IMG/VR virus record: IMGVR_UViG_3300018080_000179
Coordinates: 1-64,000 of that record
Source of the DNA: a virus
Direction: 5' to 3' (one strand)
DNA: 64,000 bases
Shown here: positions 1 to 6,048 of the stretch, in pieces
How positions within the stretch are numbered: position 1 is the first letter of the stretch
How the letters are laid out: each line of letters opens with the position of its first letter
The notes under the pieces: model-generated
What the model saw: only the letters and a program-made list of their open reading frames with translations
The model's database searches: none
Told to the model about the DNA's origin: nothing
Made by a program: the position numbers and the translations under genes

Positions 1-108
1 GGCCACGAAAAAGAAGGCGGCCACGAAAAAGAAGGCGGCCACGAAAAAGAAGGCGGCCACGAAAAAGAAGGCGGCCACGAAAAAGAAGGCGGCCACGAAA
101 AAGAAGGC
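1..108. repeat. Six perfect 18-bp tandem repeats
   Basis: Six exact copies of the 18-bp unit GGCCACGAAAAAGAAGGC begin at 1, 19, 37, 55, 73 and 91. The array may extend further left, outside the window. In the reading frame that stays open the unit encodes the hexapeptide Ala-Thr-Lys-Lys-Lys-Ala. Because 18 is a multiple of three, copy-number change would alter protein length without breaking the frame. This is seen directly. Confidence 0.97.
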
Positions 109-157
109 CAGGAAGACCACGAAGAAAACCACAAAGAAAAAGAGGACGGTCAAATGA
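2..157 (+). CDS. C-terminal part of a Lys/Ala-rich, histone-H1-like protein (5' truncated by window edge)
   Basis: The frame starting at base 2 reads through the 18-bp repeats as repeated ATKKKA hexapeptides, continues with a basic tail (RKTTKKTTKKKRTVK) and stops at TGA 155-157. The stop overlaps the next ATG (154), an ATGA junction used throughout this genome, which supports real translation. Low-complexity Lys/Ala/Thr repeats of this sort resemble the C-terminal tails of histone H1 and bacterial H1-like proteins, which bind DNA without sequence specificity. That role is inferred here. The N-terminal part, which would identify the protein, is outside the window. The next-but-one gene also carries such a basic tail. 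Confidence 0.75.
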   Translation, partial: ATKKKAATKKKAATKKKAATKKKAATKKKAATKKKARKTTKKTTKKKRTVK

Positions 158-447
158 AGATTCGTTGCTGTATAAACAAGTTTTCGAGGGTTTCGGCGGA
201 AGACAAGAAGGCACTGATAGTCATGTTCCGCAGGAAGAGCCGTGTTTACATCAACAACTTCGAATGGCCGGAGGACCGCGTAAAGGTTTCATTCAACGAG
301 GAGACCAGGAAGATCAATCTGGAGATCGACCTGAATGAAGACGAGTATTTTGGTATTGGCACTGCAGAGGGAATGGCACAGAAAAGGAAACTGATCAATG
401 GCAAGCTCAAAAAAGAAGGTGAAGAAGGCTTCGAAAAAGACAACTAG
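154..447 (+). CDS. Hypothetical protein, 97 aa
   Basis: Small charged protein of 97 residues that I do not recognise. It begins at ATG 154, overlapping the stop of the Lys-rich gene, with a GAGGA-type ribosome site about six bases upstream. The central part alternates basic and acidic segments (FNEETRKINLEIDLNEDEYFGIG), suggesting a small beta-rich fold, and the C terminus is very rich in Lys, Glu and Gly. Its last 50 bases overlap the start of the ParB-like gene in another frame. No membrane segment, signal peptide or cysteine motif is visible. It probably belongs to the same transcript as its neighbours. Confidence 0.75.
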   Translation: MKIRCCINKFSRVSAEDKKALIVMFRRKSRVYINNFEWPEDRVKVSFNEETRKINLEIDLNEDEYFGIGTAEGMAQKRKLINGKLKKEGEEGFEKDN

Positions 448-1195
448 GAAACCAGTTAGAAAGGTCGCCAAAAAGAAGGTGGCCAGCCGCACTTCAGGCA
501 AGGTCATCCCGCTGTGTCGGGTTGCTGATTATCTGGCGCTGGACAAGCTGAAGCTGCACCCCAGAAACCCCAGAACCATCAAGAGGGAGAGGCTGGACGA
601 CCTGAAGCTCTCCATCCGCAGAAAGGGCCTGTACGAGCCTCTTTTGGTCTGGGAGGGCAAGGATATAGTCCTGGCCGGAAATCACCGCCTACGGGCCTGT
701 TTGGAGCTTCTGGAGGAAGGCTACAGCTTCGGTACACCCATGGGAACCGAGATCCCGATAGTCTATGAGAAATGCTCCGAGGACCGGGCCTGGGAGATCC
801 TCCACGAATCCAACAACCATTATGCCGAATGGGTCGAGGACAAGGTGAAGACGGCCCTTCAGGAGGCCAAGGCAAAGGGCCAGGATCTGAAGAGCTTTGG
901 ATATGACGAGGATCAGCTTCAGAGCCTTCTGGCCGAGGCAACGAAGCAGGCAAGCAAGATATCCAAGACAGTCGTGGGAGAGCACGAGCGGTCAAATCCG
1001 ACAAAGAAGGAGGAGACGCGGGTCATGCACTTCCCTGTGTCGGTTCACAGGCGGCTCATGGAGATCCTTCGGGAGATCGCCATTCAGATTGATCCCGAAT
1101 GGGTTGAGGACGATCCCATAGACGATGCCGTGAAGGCACTGGTTGACTTCATATTCAAAAACGGCGTCCCTGATCTGGAGGCCGAGGCCGCCTAG
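398..1195 (+). CDS. ParB-like nuclease-fold protein with H1-like basic N-terminal tail
   Basis: 265 residues. Residues 4-30 are a Lys/Arg tail (KKKVKKASKKTTRKPVRK). From about residue 36 the sequence fits the ParB/Srx N-terminal fold: a HPRNPR-like stretch (54-59), a helix of the LKLSIRRKGLYEPL type, then the hallmark AGNHRLRA (93-100), which in this family forms the nucleotide-binding GxxRxxA box. The rest is helical and acidic. Family members act as DNA-partition CTPases, nucleases or DNA-binding regulators. I see no helix-turn-helix typical of chromosomal ParB and no ParA neighbour, so a partition role is only a hypothesis. It is made interesting by the repeat array 550 bp downstream. The start at 398 lies inside the preceding gene and has AAGGA ten bases upstream. 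Confidence 0.85.
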   Translation: MASSKKKVKKASKKTTRKPVRKVAKKKVASRTSGKVIPLCRVADYLALDKLKLHPRNPRTIKRERLDDLKLSIRRKGLYEPLLVWEGKDIVLAGNHRLRACLELLEEGYSFGTPMGTEIPIVYEKCSEDRAWEILHESNNHYAEWVEDKVKTALQEAKAKGQDLKSFGYDEDQLQSLLAEATKQASKISKTVVGEHERSNPTKKEETRVMHFPVSVHRRLMEILREIAIQIDPEWVEDDPIDDAVKALVDFIFKNGVPDLEAEAA

Positions 1196-1392
1196 CCGGT
1201 CTTCATCAGTTTTTCAGCATAAAGAACTGCCAGGGCAAGCTGAACCAAGCCTGTCAGTTCACCTTCGGAAAGTGTGTTCATTGGAGACTTGAAGAACTTT
1301 TGAAGCTCGCCAGTGGACGTATTCAGCATCACACCGTTTGGAAGCTCCGCGTTCACAGCCTTGTTTGATTTCGGAAAAGGGATAATTTTCAT
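1192..1392 (-). CDS. Small leftward hypothetical protein, 66 aa
   Basis: This is the only gene I can support on the minus strand. The start ATG (complement of 1390-1392) has an excellent ribosome site, GGGAGG, five to six bases upstream, which is why I chose it over an in-frame ATG further upstream. The product starts MKIIPFPKSNKA, has a central segment with Asn/Thr/Gly, and ends in a probable amphipathic helix (GLVQLALAVLYAEKLMKTG). Its stop overlaps the stop of the rightward ParB-like gene by four bases, so the two genes converge. It diverges from the KH-domain gene across a 77-bp gap holding a perfect palindrome. Function unknown; a small regulator is possible but unproven. Confidence 0.65.
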   Translation of the reverse strand: MKIIPFPKSNKAVNAELPNGVMLNTSTGELQKFFKSPMNTLSEGELTGLVQLALAVLYAEKLMKTG

Positions 1393-1415
1393 ATTGCCCT
1401 CCCTTCTAATGTTGT

Positions 1416-1427
1416 AGCATATATGCT
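1416..1427. promoter_or_regulatory. Perfect 12-bp palindrome in divergent intergenic gap
   Basis: AGCATATATGCT is a perfect inverted repeat centred in the 77-bp gap between the leftward 66-aa gene and the rightward KH gene. Its position and symmetry suit a dimeric repressor operator or overlapping divergent promoters, since the TATATG core is AT-rich. I could not match a convincing -35 on either strand. The palindrome is seen; the function is inferred. Confidence 0.4.
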
Positions 1428-1469
1428 GTTTGTGGTGAAGAGGCTGACATTTACCAGCGGAGTGAGCAA

Positions 1470-1745
1470 ATGGATTCGAAGGCAATCAAGGCGCGGCTTC
1501 TGGATGCTGTCGAGAACCAGTGCGGACTATTGGTGGACAGTCTGGAGCGTCTGGAAATAGAAATAAAGGTAACGACGGCTGTGATCGTAATAACCCTCAA
1601 ACCCTTCAGGGCCGAGGAAGACGACGAGAATGACGTAGGAAAGATCATAGGCCGGGGCGGGCGGAACATTGACGCCATGAGAACCCTTCTGGGGGCCTTT
1701 ACAAACCGCTACGGATATCGGGTACATGTGGAAGTTGTTGATTAG
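1470..1745 (+). CDS. KH-domain RNA-binding protein (KhpA-like)
   Basis: 91 residues, about the length of bacterial KhpA. The C-terminal half carries a type II KH signature, GKIIGRGGRNIDAMRTLL (57-74), with the invariant GxxG loop as GRGG (61-64). It is followed by the helix and strand ending in VHVEVV. In bacteria KhpA binds RNA broadly and pairs with KhpB. Here the N-terminal 45 residues (helix, then strands EIKVTTAVIVITLKP) fit the start of the same small fold. The start ATG at 1470 has GGAG seven bases upstream. The gene lies just upstream of the CTGGT repeat array and diverges from a small leftward gene. Phage KH proteins are unusual; binding of phage or host mRNA is inferred from the fold alone. 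Confidence 0.85.
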   Translation: MDSKAIKARLLDAVENQCGLLVDSLERLEIEIKVTTAVIVITLKPFRAEEDDENDVGKIIGRGGRNIDAMRTLLGAFTNRYGYRVHVEVVD

Positions 1746-1748
1746 AAG

Positions 1749-2040
1749 CTGGTAGGAATCTGGTAGGATCCTGGTAAAAATGGATTTCTGGTGGATTTCT
1801 GGTTGAACTTCTTCTGGTGGATTTTCTGTGGATATTCAGGGACTTCTGGTGGATCTTTTTCTGGTGGATTTTTCTGGTTGACTGGTTGGGATCCCAATAG
1901 AAAGCTGGTAATAATTACTTCCACAATATCAGTGGCTTGGCGCAGTAGGATCCTGGTAGAAAGCTGGTAGAAAGCTGGTAGAAAGCTGGTAGAAAGCTGG
2001 TAGAAAGCTGGTAGAAAGCTGGTAGAAAGCTGGTAATAAT
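1749..2040 (+). repeat. CTGGT-core direct-repeat (iteron-like) array
   Basis: At least 18 copies of a CTGGT core, all in one orientation, fill 290 bp of non-coding DNA. Seven are perfect, contiguous 11-bp units CTGGTAGAAAG (starts 1953, 1964, 1975, 1986, 1997, 2008, 2019), closed by CTGGTAATAAT at 2030. Upstream are degenerate copies at 1749, 1760, 1771, 1788, 1799, 1814, 1846, 1861, 1874, 1882 and 1905, some as CTGGTGGAT. The 17-base block AGAAAGCTGGTAATAAT occurs at the end of both halves. A period of 11 bp, about one helical turn, would put bound proteins on one face of DNA. Iteron origin, partition site or regulatory array are all possible. An open frame runs leftward through it but only by translating the repeat. 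Confidence 0.9.
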
Positions 2041-2200
2041 CAGCCGGTTTCGGCAAGGCATGTAATATCAGGCACTTAGCGGGATTTTAATTACCCCCCT
2101 CCATTCTTCAAACAAAACACCCATTTACAAGTTTTCCTCAAGTTTTTCGGCGGATTAGCCGTATAGAGGGTTGTAAGTTATGAAACACGGGAGGGAAACC
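2041..2200. other. Non-coding leader between repeat array and next operon
   Basis: About 160 bp with no supportable gene. It is AT-rich around 2085-2145 and contains TTTACA (2124-2129) resembling a -35 box, but no -10 at proper spacing. TATAGA at 2162-2167 resembles a -10 box without a good -35. A short CGGC/GCCG inverted repeat lies at 2148-2161. A promoter for the genes from 2201 is likely somewhere here, but I cannot place it. Confidence 0.4.
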
Positions 2201-2449
2201 ATGGCTAATATGTATGGACAGTATCAAAAGCACAAGGAGCGTATCATAGACGGCCTGGAAGAGGAGAAGGCCGAGCTTGAGCTTGAATTGGAAGGGCTGG
2301 AGGATGGCGACCCGGAAATAGACAGGCTGATAGCCGAGAAGGCGCGGGTGGAGCGGGAACTGATCGAGGCTGAAAGCTACGGCTACGGGGACTATCAGGC
2401 TGAATATGGGGATTATCTTTACGACCAGATGAAGGACGAAGGTTACTAA
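2201..2449 (+). CDS. Small acidic coiled-coil protein, 82 aa
   Basis: 82 residues starting MANMYGQYQKHKER. I chose ATG 2201 because GGGAGG lies seven bases upstream; an in-frame ATG at 2180 is possible. Residues 15-55 form a strongly predicted coiled coil with heptad Leu/Glu (EEEKAELELELEGLEDG) followed by a second helix. The C terminus is rich in Tyr, Gly and Asp with repeated YG/YGDY motifs. No catalytic or zinc motif is seen. It heads a short run of three genes each with its own GGAGG site, which end at the terminator near 3784. Function unknown. Confidence 0.7.
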   Translation: MANMYGQYQKHKERIIDGLEEEKAELELELEGLEDGDPEIDRLIAEKARVERELIEAESYGYGDYQAEYGDYLYDQMKDEGY

Positions 2450-2467
2450 TAAACAAGGGAGGTCAGG

Positions 2468-2764
2468 ATGGAAATCAAAACCACAACAACGGTCGAGTTG
2501 GAAGTGGAGGTAACGGGAAGCCCGGTGCCTTACTCGCCACCAACATTTGACGACCCAGGCGATGGCGGCTACGCGGAAGACATTTGTGTCTACCTGGTCC
2601 GCAAGGTGAAGGACAAGGACGGCAATGAAACAGAGATCAGAATTGATGTTACCGAGTTTTGCGACACTGATCCGGACAGTGCGCTGAGTGACGATCTGAT
2701 GAATGCGGTCGAAGAGAAATGCGAGAAGGATTACGGGGACGGTTGCGACCCCAGATTACTTTAA
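2468..2764 (+). CDS. Hypothetical acidic protein, 98 aa
   Basis: 98 residues, preceded by GGGAGG and five spacer bases. It starts with a Thr/Val/Glu beta-strand-like run (KTTTTVELEVEVTG). It then has a Pro/Gly/Asp loop and further strands, and its C terminus contains four cysteines, including EEKC and DGCDP. It looks like a small beta-rich domain, possibly stabilised by cysteines. I do not recognise the family. It is co-directional and spaced 19 bp from the coiled-coil gene before it and 14 bp from the gene after it. Confidence 0.7.
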   Translation: MEIKTTTTVELEVEVTGSPVPYSPPTFDDPGDGGYAEDICVYLVRKVKDKDGNETEIRIDVTEFCDTDPDSALSDDLMNAVEEKCEKDYGDGCDPRLL

Positions 2765-2778
2765 AAAAGGAGGTCAGG

Positions 2779-3708
2779 ATGAAACGACGGGGATCATTGG
2801 TATGGTGGGCGGTGGGGGACCGCTTCCAGACTACAAAACAGCGTCTTCAGGAGCTTGGCTTCGAAGACATAACCCCTGCAAACGATTTCAGGACATCGCT
2901 GATCAAGGCGGTCAAGAAGGTCAAGAAGGACATGGGCCTGGACCACGGGCTCACGGGCTTTCCAAAGGCCAACACCCAGCATCACAGGTACCTTGACACA
3001 CCGGAGCGCTGTGAAATCTGCATTTACAAGCCTACCGTGGTTGATGGTGAGCCTTATTATGTCAAACTTTGCAAATGCATCCTGGACAAGGATAGCGGGC
3101 ATTTGGATGTGGATGTGCTGGACATAGCCTTTGCACACCGGGTAGACGCGCTTCGAAATGAATACCGCATCCAGCGCGAGGCCATCGACGCGGTTCAGTT
3201 TCGGCTTCTGGTCAAAAAGCTGATAGTGGGGACCGGACAGATGAGTTGCAATGGAATCTCGATGAGACCGGTTTCGGGCGGTGTTTACTATGTGGACGCA
3301 CGGTTTGACGACAGGTTCAACGCGGTGAGAGAGCTCTTCAGAAACATAGACACGGCGGGTGGTTACTGCAGGCTTGATTCGGTACCCATCTTCAATACCA
3401 CAGAGACGGCGGAGGCGCTCGAGTATGCCACGACCATCGAGATCAAAAACGCCATTACCAAGTTTGAGGAGAAGCTGGCGGCGGAGGTGAAGAAGGGAAT
3501 GTCACCGAAGAGGCTCGCGGGCAGGAAGCGTGAGGCGGAGGGGTTGATAAGCAGGATCAGAACCCACAGCGAGAACCTCACGGCTTCAGCGGAGGCCTTC
3601 AACGCCACGACCGAGAACTATATAAAAGTAATGAACGACCGGATTGTAGCGGCAGCCGGGAAGACGGTTGAGCCCTTTGATCTGGGACAGGCGATAGCCG
3701 ATTTATAG
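2779..3708 (+). CDS. Uncharacterised phage protein, 309 aa
   Basis: 309 residues beginning MKRRGSLVWWAVGDRF. The start at 2779 follows an AAAGGAGG ribosome site, so the longer frame from 2719 is unlikely. The N-terminal half has an early helix, a cysteine pair CEIC followed by KLCKC (about residues 78-100), and alternating strands. The C-terminal third is a long helical region (KRLAGRKREAEGLISRIRTH and onward) likely to be coiled coil. The layout resembles conserved, functionally unassigned proteins found near early genes of large phages, but I cannot assign a family with certainty. It is the last gene before a strong intrinsic terminator. No signal peptide or membrane segment. Confidence 0.75.
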   Translation: MKRRGSLVWWAVGDRFQTTKQRLQELGFEDITPANDFRTSLIKAVKKVKKDMGLDHGLTGFPKANTQHHRYLDTPERCEICIYKPTVVDGEPYYVKLCKCILDKDSGHLDVDVLDIAFAHRVDALRNEYRIQREAIDAVQFRLLVKKLIVGTGQMSCNGISMRPVSGGVYYVDARFDDRFNAVRELFRNIDTAGGYCRLDSVPIFNTTETAEALEYATTIEIKNAITKFEEKLAAEVKKGMSPKRLAGRKREAEGLISRIRTHSENLTASAEAFNATTENYIKVMNDRIVAAAGKTVEPFDLGQAIADL

Positions 3709-3750
3709 AACCCCCCCATTAGGGGCGGTTTGTGTTGATAATTGCCTTGT

Positions 3751-3784
3751 GATACCGCTTGCTTGCAGGCGGTATCTTTTTTTT
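3751..3784 (+). terminator. Intrinsic transcription terminator
   Basis: Perfect 8-bp stem GATACCGC (3751-3758) and GCGGTATC (3769-3776) around a 10-base loop, followed at once by eight T residues (3777-3784). This is a textbook Rho-independent terminator. It lies 43 bp after the stop of the 309-aa gene and closes the first transcription unit. Confidence 0.93.
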
Positions 3785-3847
3785 GGTTGATTTCATCTTG
3801 CCGAAACGCTAAGTCAAGCATCCCTTAACAACCTGGAGAATAAGACA

Positions 3848-4270
3848 ATGGATCTTAACCGAAGCGAAGTGATAGAACGCCTGAAGGGCCTGAATTACAA
3901 GGCACCCGACCAGGCCTTCAATCGCTACATGAAGTTTGATGAGTTCAAGGCTGAAGAGGTGGATGACGACATCCTGATATCGGAGGAGAACCTTTTCAAG
4001 TTTCTGCAGAACCACAGCAAGAAGACGATCACGAAGACAACGTTTTATGCGAACAGGGTGACGATCCCGAAAAACAAGCCGTCAGAGGATGTGAATGACA
4101 ACGAGCGCATAATAAACGGCCTTGAGCCGGAGGTGAGGGCCTTCCTGGTGGACAAGGCAAAAGCCCACCAGACCACCATTTACAAGGTGATAGCCGACTA
4201 CGTAAATACATCGGTGCAGAACAAATTCAGGGAAGCGAGACTGGAAATACTCCTTGACGGTGTTGGCTGA
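3848..4270 (+). CDS. Hypothetical protein with ribbon-helix-helix-like C terminus, 140 aa
   Basis: 140 residues with GGAG ten bases before ATG 3848. The first half is helical (MDLNRSEVIERLKGLNYK, then an acidic segment EEVDDDILISEENLFKFL). The second half, about residues 88-130, contains a strand-helix-turn-helix pattern (EPEVRAFLVDKAKAHQTT, then IYKVIADYVN). This resembles the ribbon-helix-helix or Arc/CopG arrangement used by small DNA-binding regulators. The match is by pattern only, so the regulatory role is tentative. It is the first gene after a terminator and leads the cluster of regulators that includes two HTH proteins. Confidence 0.65.
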   Translation: MDLNRSEVIERLKGLNYKAPDQAFNRYMKFDEFKAEEVDDDILISEENLFKFLQNHSKKTITKTTFYANRVTIPKNKPSEDVNDNERIINGLEPEVRAFLVDKAKAHQTTIYKVIADYVNTSVQNKFREARLEILLDGVG

Positions 4271-4304
4271 TGAAAATCCGGAGGATACATGATACATTTG
4301 ATAC

Positions 4305-4508
4305 ATGGACAAACCACTGGTCAGGGTCAAGAGGTGCTTCAAGCACGGAAGACAGGGTCACGTCCACCTTCCGAAGCTGAATCTGGACGTCTGTCCGCTG
4401 TGTGTACGCATGGGATGGTTTCATCCGATGGTAAGGAAGGAGTACACGCGGCTGATGCGGAAGGAAAGCAAGAGCTTCTTCGCGGACAACTCGCCTGGCA
4501 ACACCTAG
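4305..4508 (+). CDS. Zinc-finger-like small protein, 67 aa (probably truncated by a frameshift)
   Basis: 67 residues starting MDKPLVRVKRCFKHG. Cys/His spacing (C-x2-H, then CPLC about residues 30-33) suggests a small zinc-binding knuckle. The C-terminal part is basic (RKEYTRLMRKESK). Codon choice is typical of this phage, with G/C at third positions, up to about 4500. No good ribosome site lies before ATG 4305; GGAGG sits 20 bases away and four bases before an out-of-frame ATG (4289). Coding character appears to continue downstream of the stop in the minus-one frame up to the XRE gene, so the natural product may be longer (see next feature). Function unknown. Confidence 0.6.
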   Translation: MDKPLVRVKRCFKHGRQGHVHLPKLNLDVCPLCVRMGWFHPMVRKEYTRLMRKESKSFFADNSPGNT

Positions 4509-4621
4509 CCATACATCATCAGGAATGCATACCGGACGCCATCCAGCACGGGGATGAGAGCCTGTGGGACTGTCATCCGGACTGTCCGTTTTACCGTGAC
4601 TTTTCAAGGGAGGAGACATGA
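4509..4621 (+). other. Coding-like tail in the minus-one frame, likely remainder of the 4305 gene
   Basis: The frame ending at TGA 4619-4621 lacks a start codon after 4508. It nevertheless has phage-like codons and a protein-like sequence ending in SLWDCHPDCPFYRDFSREET, with a Cys-x3-Cys pair. Its stop overlaps the ATG of the XRE gene as ATGA, the normal junction here. The simplest reading is that one base is missing around 4490-4515, or that a minus-one frameshift joins it to the 67-aa frame. The joined protein would have about 105 residues and two cysteine clusters. Confidence 0.5.
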
Positions 4622-4905
4622 AGGGCTTTTCAGCAAGGCTTCGAAGGATAGTGAAGGAGTCGGGAATGAAGCAGGGAACCTTCGCCCAACGCATTGGCGT
4701 GAGCGAGGCGGCTGTTTCACAGTTTCTGGCGGGAACCAGATGCCCGAACTCGGACACGGTGGTCAGGATCTGCAGGGCGATGGACATATCGGCTGACTGG
4801 CTTCTGATGGGTGGAGAGCGCCAGAGGAGCGTGGACCGTATAATGATGCAAAAGAAGGCCATAGTGAAATCAGCACGCACAATGATCAGGGAGCTTACGG
4901 CATGA
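4618..4905 (+). CDS. XRE/Cro-CI family transcriptional regulator
   Basis: 95 residues. Residues 5-62 match a lambda-repressor-like HTH: helix 1 FSARLRRIVKESGM, helix 2 KQGTFAQRIGV, recognition helix SEAAVSQFLAGTRCP, then DTVVRICRAMDISADWLLMG, a very typical XRE ending. The short C-terminal tail is basic and lacks a peptidase or oligomerisation domain, so it is a Cro-sized protein. The ribosome site is GGGAGG just before ATG. Start and stop overlap both neighbours by four bases. It probably controls phage promoters; operators might be the palindromes reported in this window, but no evidence links them. Confidence 0.92.
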   Translation: MKGFSARLRRIVKESGMKQGTFAQRIGVSEAAVSQFLAGTRCPNSDTVVRICRAMDISADWLLMGGERQRSVDRIMMQKKAIVKSARTMIRELTA

Positions 4906-5075
4906 CAGAAACGACTGAGGCGGTTTGCCACATCTGCAATTGTTTTGAGCACTGCCTGATAGTCCCGTTCGGGCCGGACCCGACTGACGCCATAAACATC
5001 TGTGATGAATGCATGGATTTCATCCGGGAGGCAGACAAGGGCTCAGTTGCGGCACCGCAACCGGCAAAGCCATGA
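4902..5075 (+). CDS. Zinc-finger-like miniprotein, 57 aa
   Basis: 57 residues, MTETTEAVCHICNCFEHC at the start. Four paired cysteines, CHIC (9-12) and CDEC (34-37), are separated by 21 residues, as in treble-clef or zinc-ribbon modules; extra Cys/His lie between. ATG 4902 overlaps the stop of the XRE gene, so translation is likely coupled. The last codons contain the GTTGCGG-CA-CCGCAAC palindrome and encode SVAAPQPAKP. Small zinc proteins of this kind are common in phages as modulators of host machinery; here the partner is unknown. Confidence 0.75.
   Translation: MTETTEAVCHICNCFEHCLIVPFGPDPTDAINICDECMDFIREADKGSVAAPQPAKP
5046..5061. repeat. 16-bp palindrome, copy 1 (GTTGCGG-CA-CCGCAAC)
   Basis: Perfect inverted repeat with 7-bp arms GTTGCGG and CCGCAAC around CA. 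The extended context CAGTTGCGG..CCGCAACCGGCA recurs at 10939-10954. It is placed within the last codons of the small zinc-finger gene. See the finding on this motif. Confidence 0.9.
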
Positions 5076-5092
5076 GGTACAGGAGGTTCAAA

Positions 5093-5320
5093 ATGGGTAG
5101 ACACAGGAAAAAGGTCCAGGTGGATCTGGAGCAGGCAAAAAGGCTGTACTGGGGGGACAAGCTCTCGCTCACGGACACATCCAGAAGGATGGGGTGCTCG
5201 CCGGAGATCCTGAGAATAAGAATGATTGAAAAAGGCATACCGCTCCGCACGCGGCTTGAGGGCTTCCACCTTCGGTACAAGAAGGACAAGGACGAGGCGA
5301 TGGCCCATGCCGAATGTTGA
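5093..5320 (+). CDS. Small helix-turn-helix DNA-binding protein, 75 aa
   Basis: 75 residues starting MGRHRKKVQVDLEQ; ATG 5093 follows AGGAGG with seven spacer bases, better than upstream in-frame starts. Residues 12-45 follow the homeodomain-like HTH pattern of resolvase or sigma-like proteins: AKRLYWGDKLSLTDTSRRMG, a turn, then CSPEILRIRMIEKGIPLRT. Both ends are basic. It likely binds DNA, perhaps as a regulator. Its end overlaps the next gene region. Family level is uncertain, but the HTH pattern is clear. Confidence 0.75.
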   Translation: MGRHRKKVQVDLEQAKRLYWGDKLSLTDTSRRMGCSPEILRIRMIEKGIPLRTRLEGFHLRYKKDKDEAMAHAEC

Positions 5321-5352
5321 GGATTGTAATGGGAAGCATTGGAGGACAAGGC

Positions 5353-6048
5353 ATGACCGGAACCTTTAAGTCCGCAGATGGAAAGAGGGACATCCCCTGC
5401 CAGTCGGAGGAGATGGTGCGGGCCTTCTGCCTTCGTCATGGGGTCGACATTGAAATGAAGTGCCGGAGGTGCTCCACGACGGTCAAGCACAAGGCCATCG
5501 GTTTCGAGAAGACGAAGGACCATGCGATCATCCATCACGACAAGTGCCCGGACGGGGAGGGAAGTGGAGCCACGTTCATCCCGCTGTCGAAAAAGGAAAG
5601 GGAGAAGTGGAACGACATCTATTGGGGGCTCATTGGAAAGCTCGACGGCTACGACCCCGAATTCAGAACCCCGCCGATAGAGACACACCTGACAGAAGAC
5701 GACTTTCTCTATTTCGGTCCCGACGAGCCCTACGCCGTGATGTACCCAGGGGTGTGCGACATGAAGACACTCCTCGCGGTGGCCAATATCGGCTGGCACG
5801 ACCCGAAGCATCCTGAAGAGGATCCATACACCGAGGCCAGTGCCCGCTATGTCTATGCGAGGGAGAAGCCGGACGGCCAGTGGGATCTGAACATATCACC
5901 ACGGAACGAGGGAGCACGGCTTGTAACCCTGGTCTGGTGGGACGAGTCGGAGATAACGAAGCAGGGCTGGGTGGAGCCGCAGACAACTTCCCCACGTACC
6001 GGAAAAAAGAAAACACCTGATGACAACCCCCACCTGAAATCCGTATAG
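5353..6048 (+). CDS. Uncharacterised protein with zinc-ribbon-like N terminus, 231 aa
   Basis: 231 residues from ATG 5353, which has GGAGG seven bases upstream; another in-frame ATG at 5329 has GAGG at similar spacing and cannot be excluded. The first 60 residues hold a cysteine-rich segment (CRRC near residue 37, more Cys/His nearby, then KCPDG), suggesting a zinc ribbon. A Trp/Tyr-rich middle (KWNDIYWGLIGKLDGYDPEF) and a beta-rich C-terminal part follow, ending in a basic, Pro-rich tail. I do not recognise a catalytic motif. It is the last gene of the regulator cluster before the terminator at 6225-6260. Confidence 0.7.
   Translation: MTGTFKSADGKRDIPCQSEEMVRAFCLRHGVDIEMKCRRCSTTVKHKAIGFEKTKDHAIIHHDKCPDGEGSGATFIPLSKKEREKWNDIYWGLIGKLDGYDPEFRTPPIETHLTEDDFLYFGPDEPYAVMYPGVCDMKTLLAVANIGWHDPKHPEEDPYTEASARYVYAREKPDGQWDLNISPRNEGARLVTLVWWDESEITKQGWVEPQTTSPRTGKKKTPDDNPHLKSV

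Noticed and set aside
1-108. CRISPR-like array from regularly repeated DNA
   Set aside because: The 18-bp units are contiguous with no spacers and lie in an open Lys-rich reading frame.
1953-2040. CRISPR or tRNA-like element in the 11-bp repeats
   Set aside because: Units are too short, lack spacers, and no cloverleaf can be formed; no cas genes occur.
1742-2056. A 104-codon minus-strand frame through the repeat array (FYQLSTSFLPA repeats)
   Set aside because: It is only the translation of an 11-bp repeat that is open in several frames; no ribosome site, and part of the array is degenerate without frame preservation.
4289-4508. The overlapping frame starting at ATG 4289 with GGAGG four bases upstream
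   Set aside because: Up to about 4500 its codons have A/T-rich third positions and Gln/His-rich shadow composition, unlike phage genes; the 67-aa frame fits better there. Only the part after 4508 looks coding.
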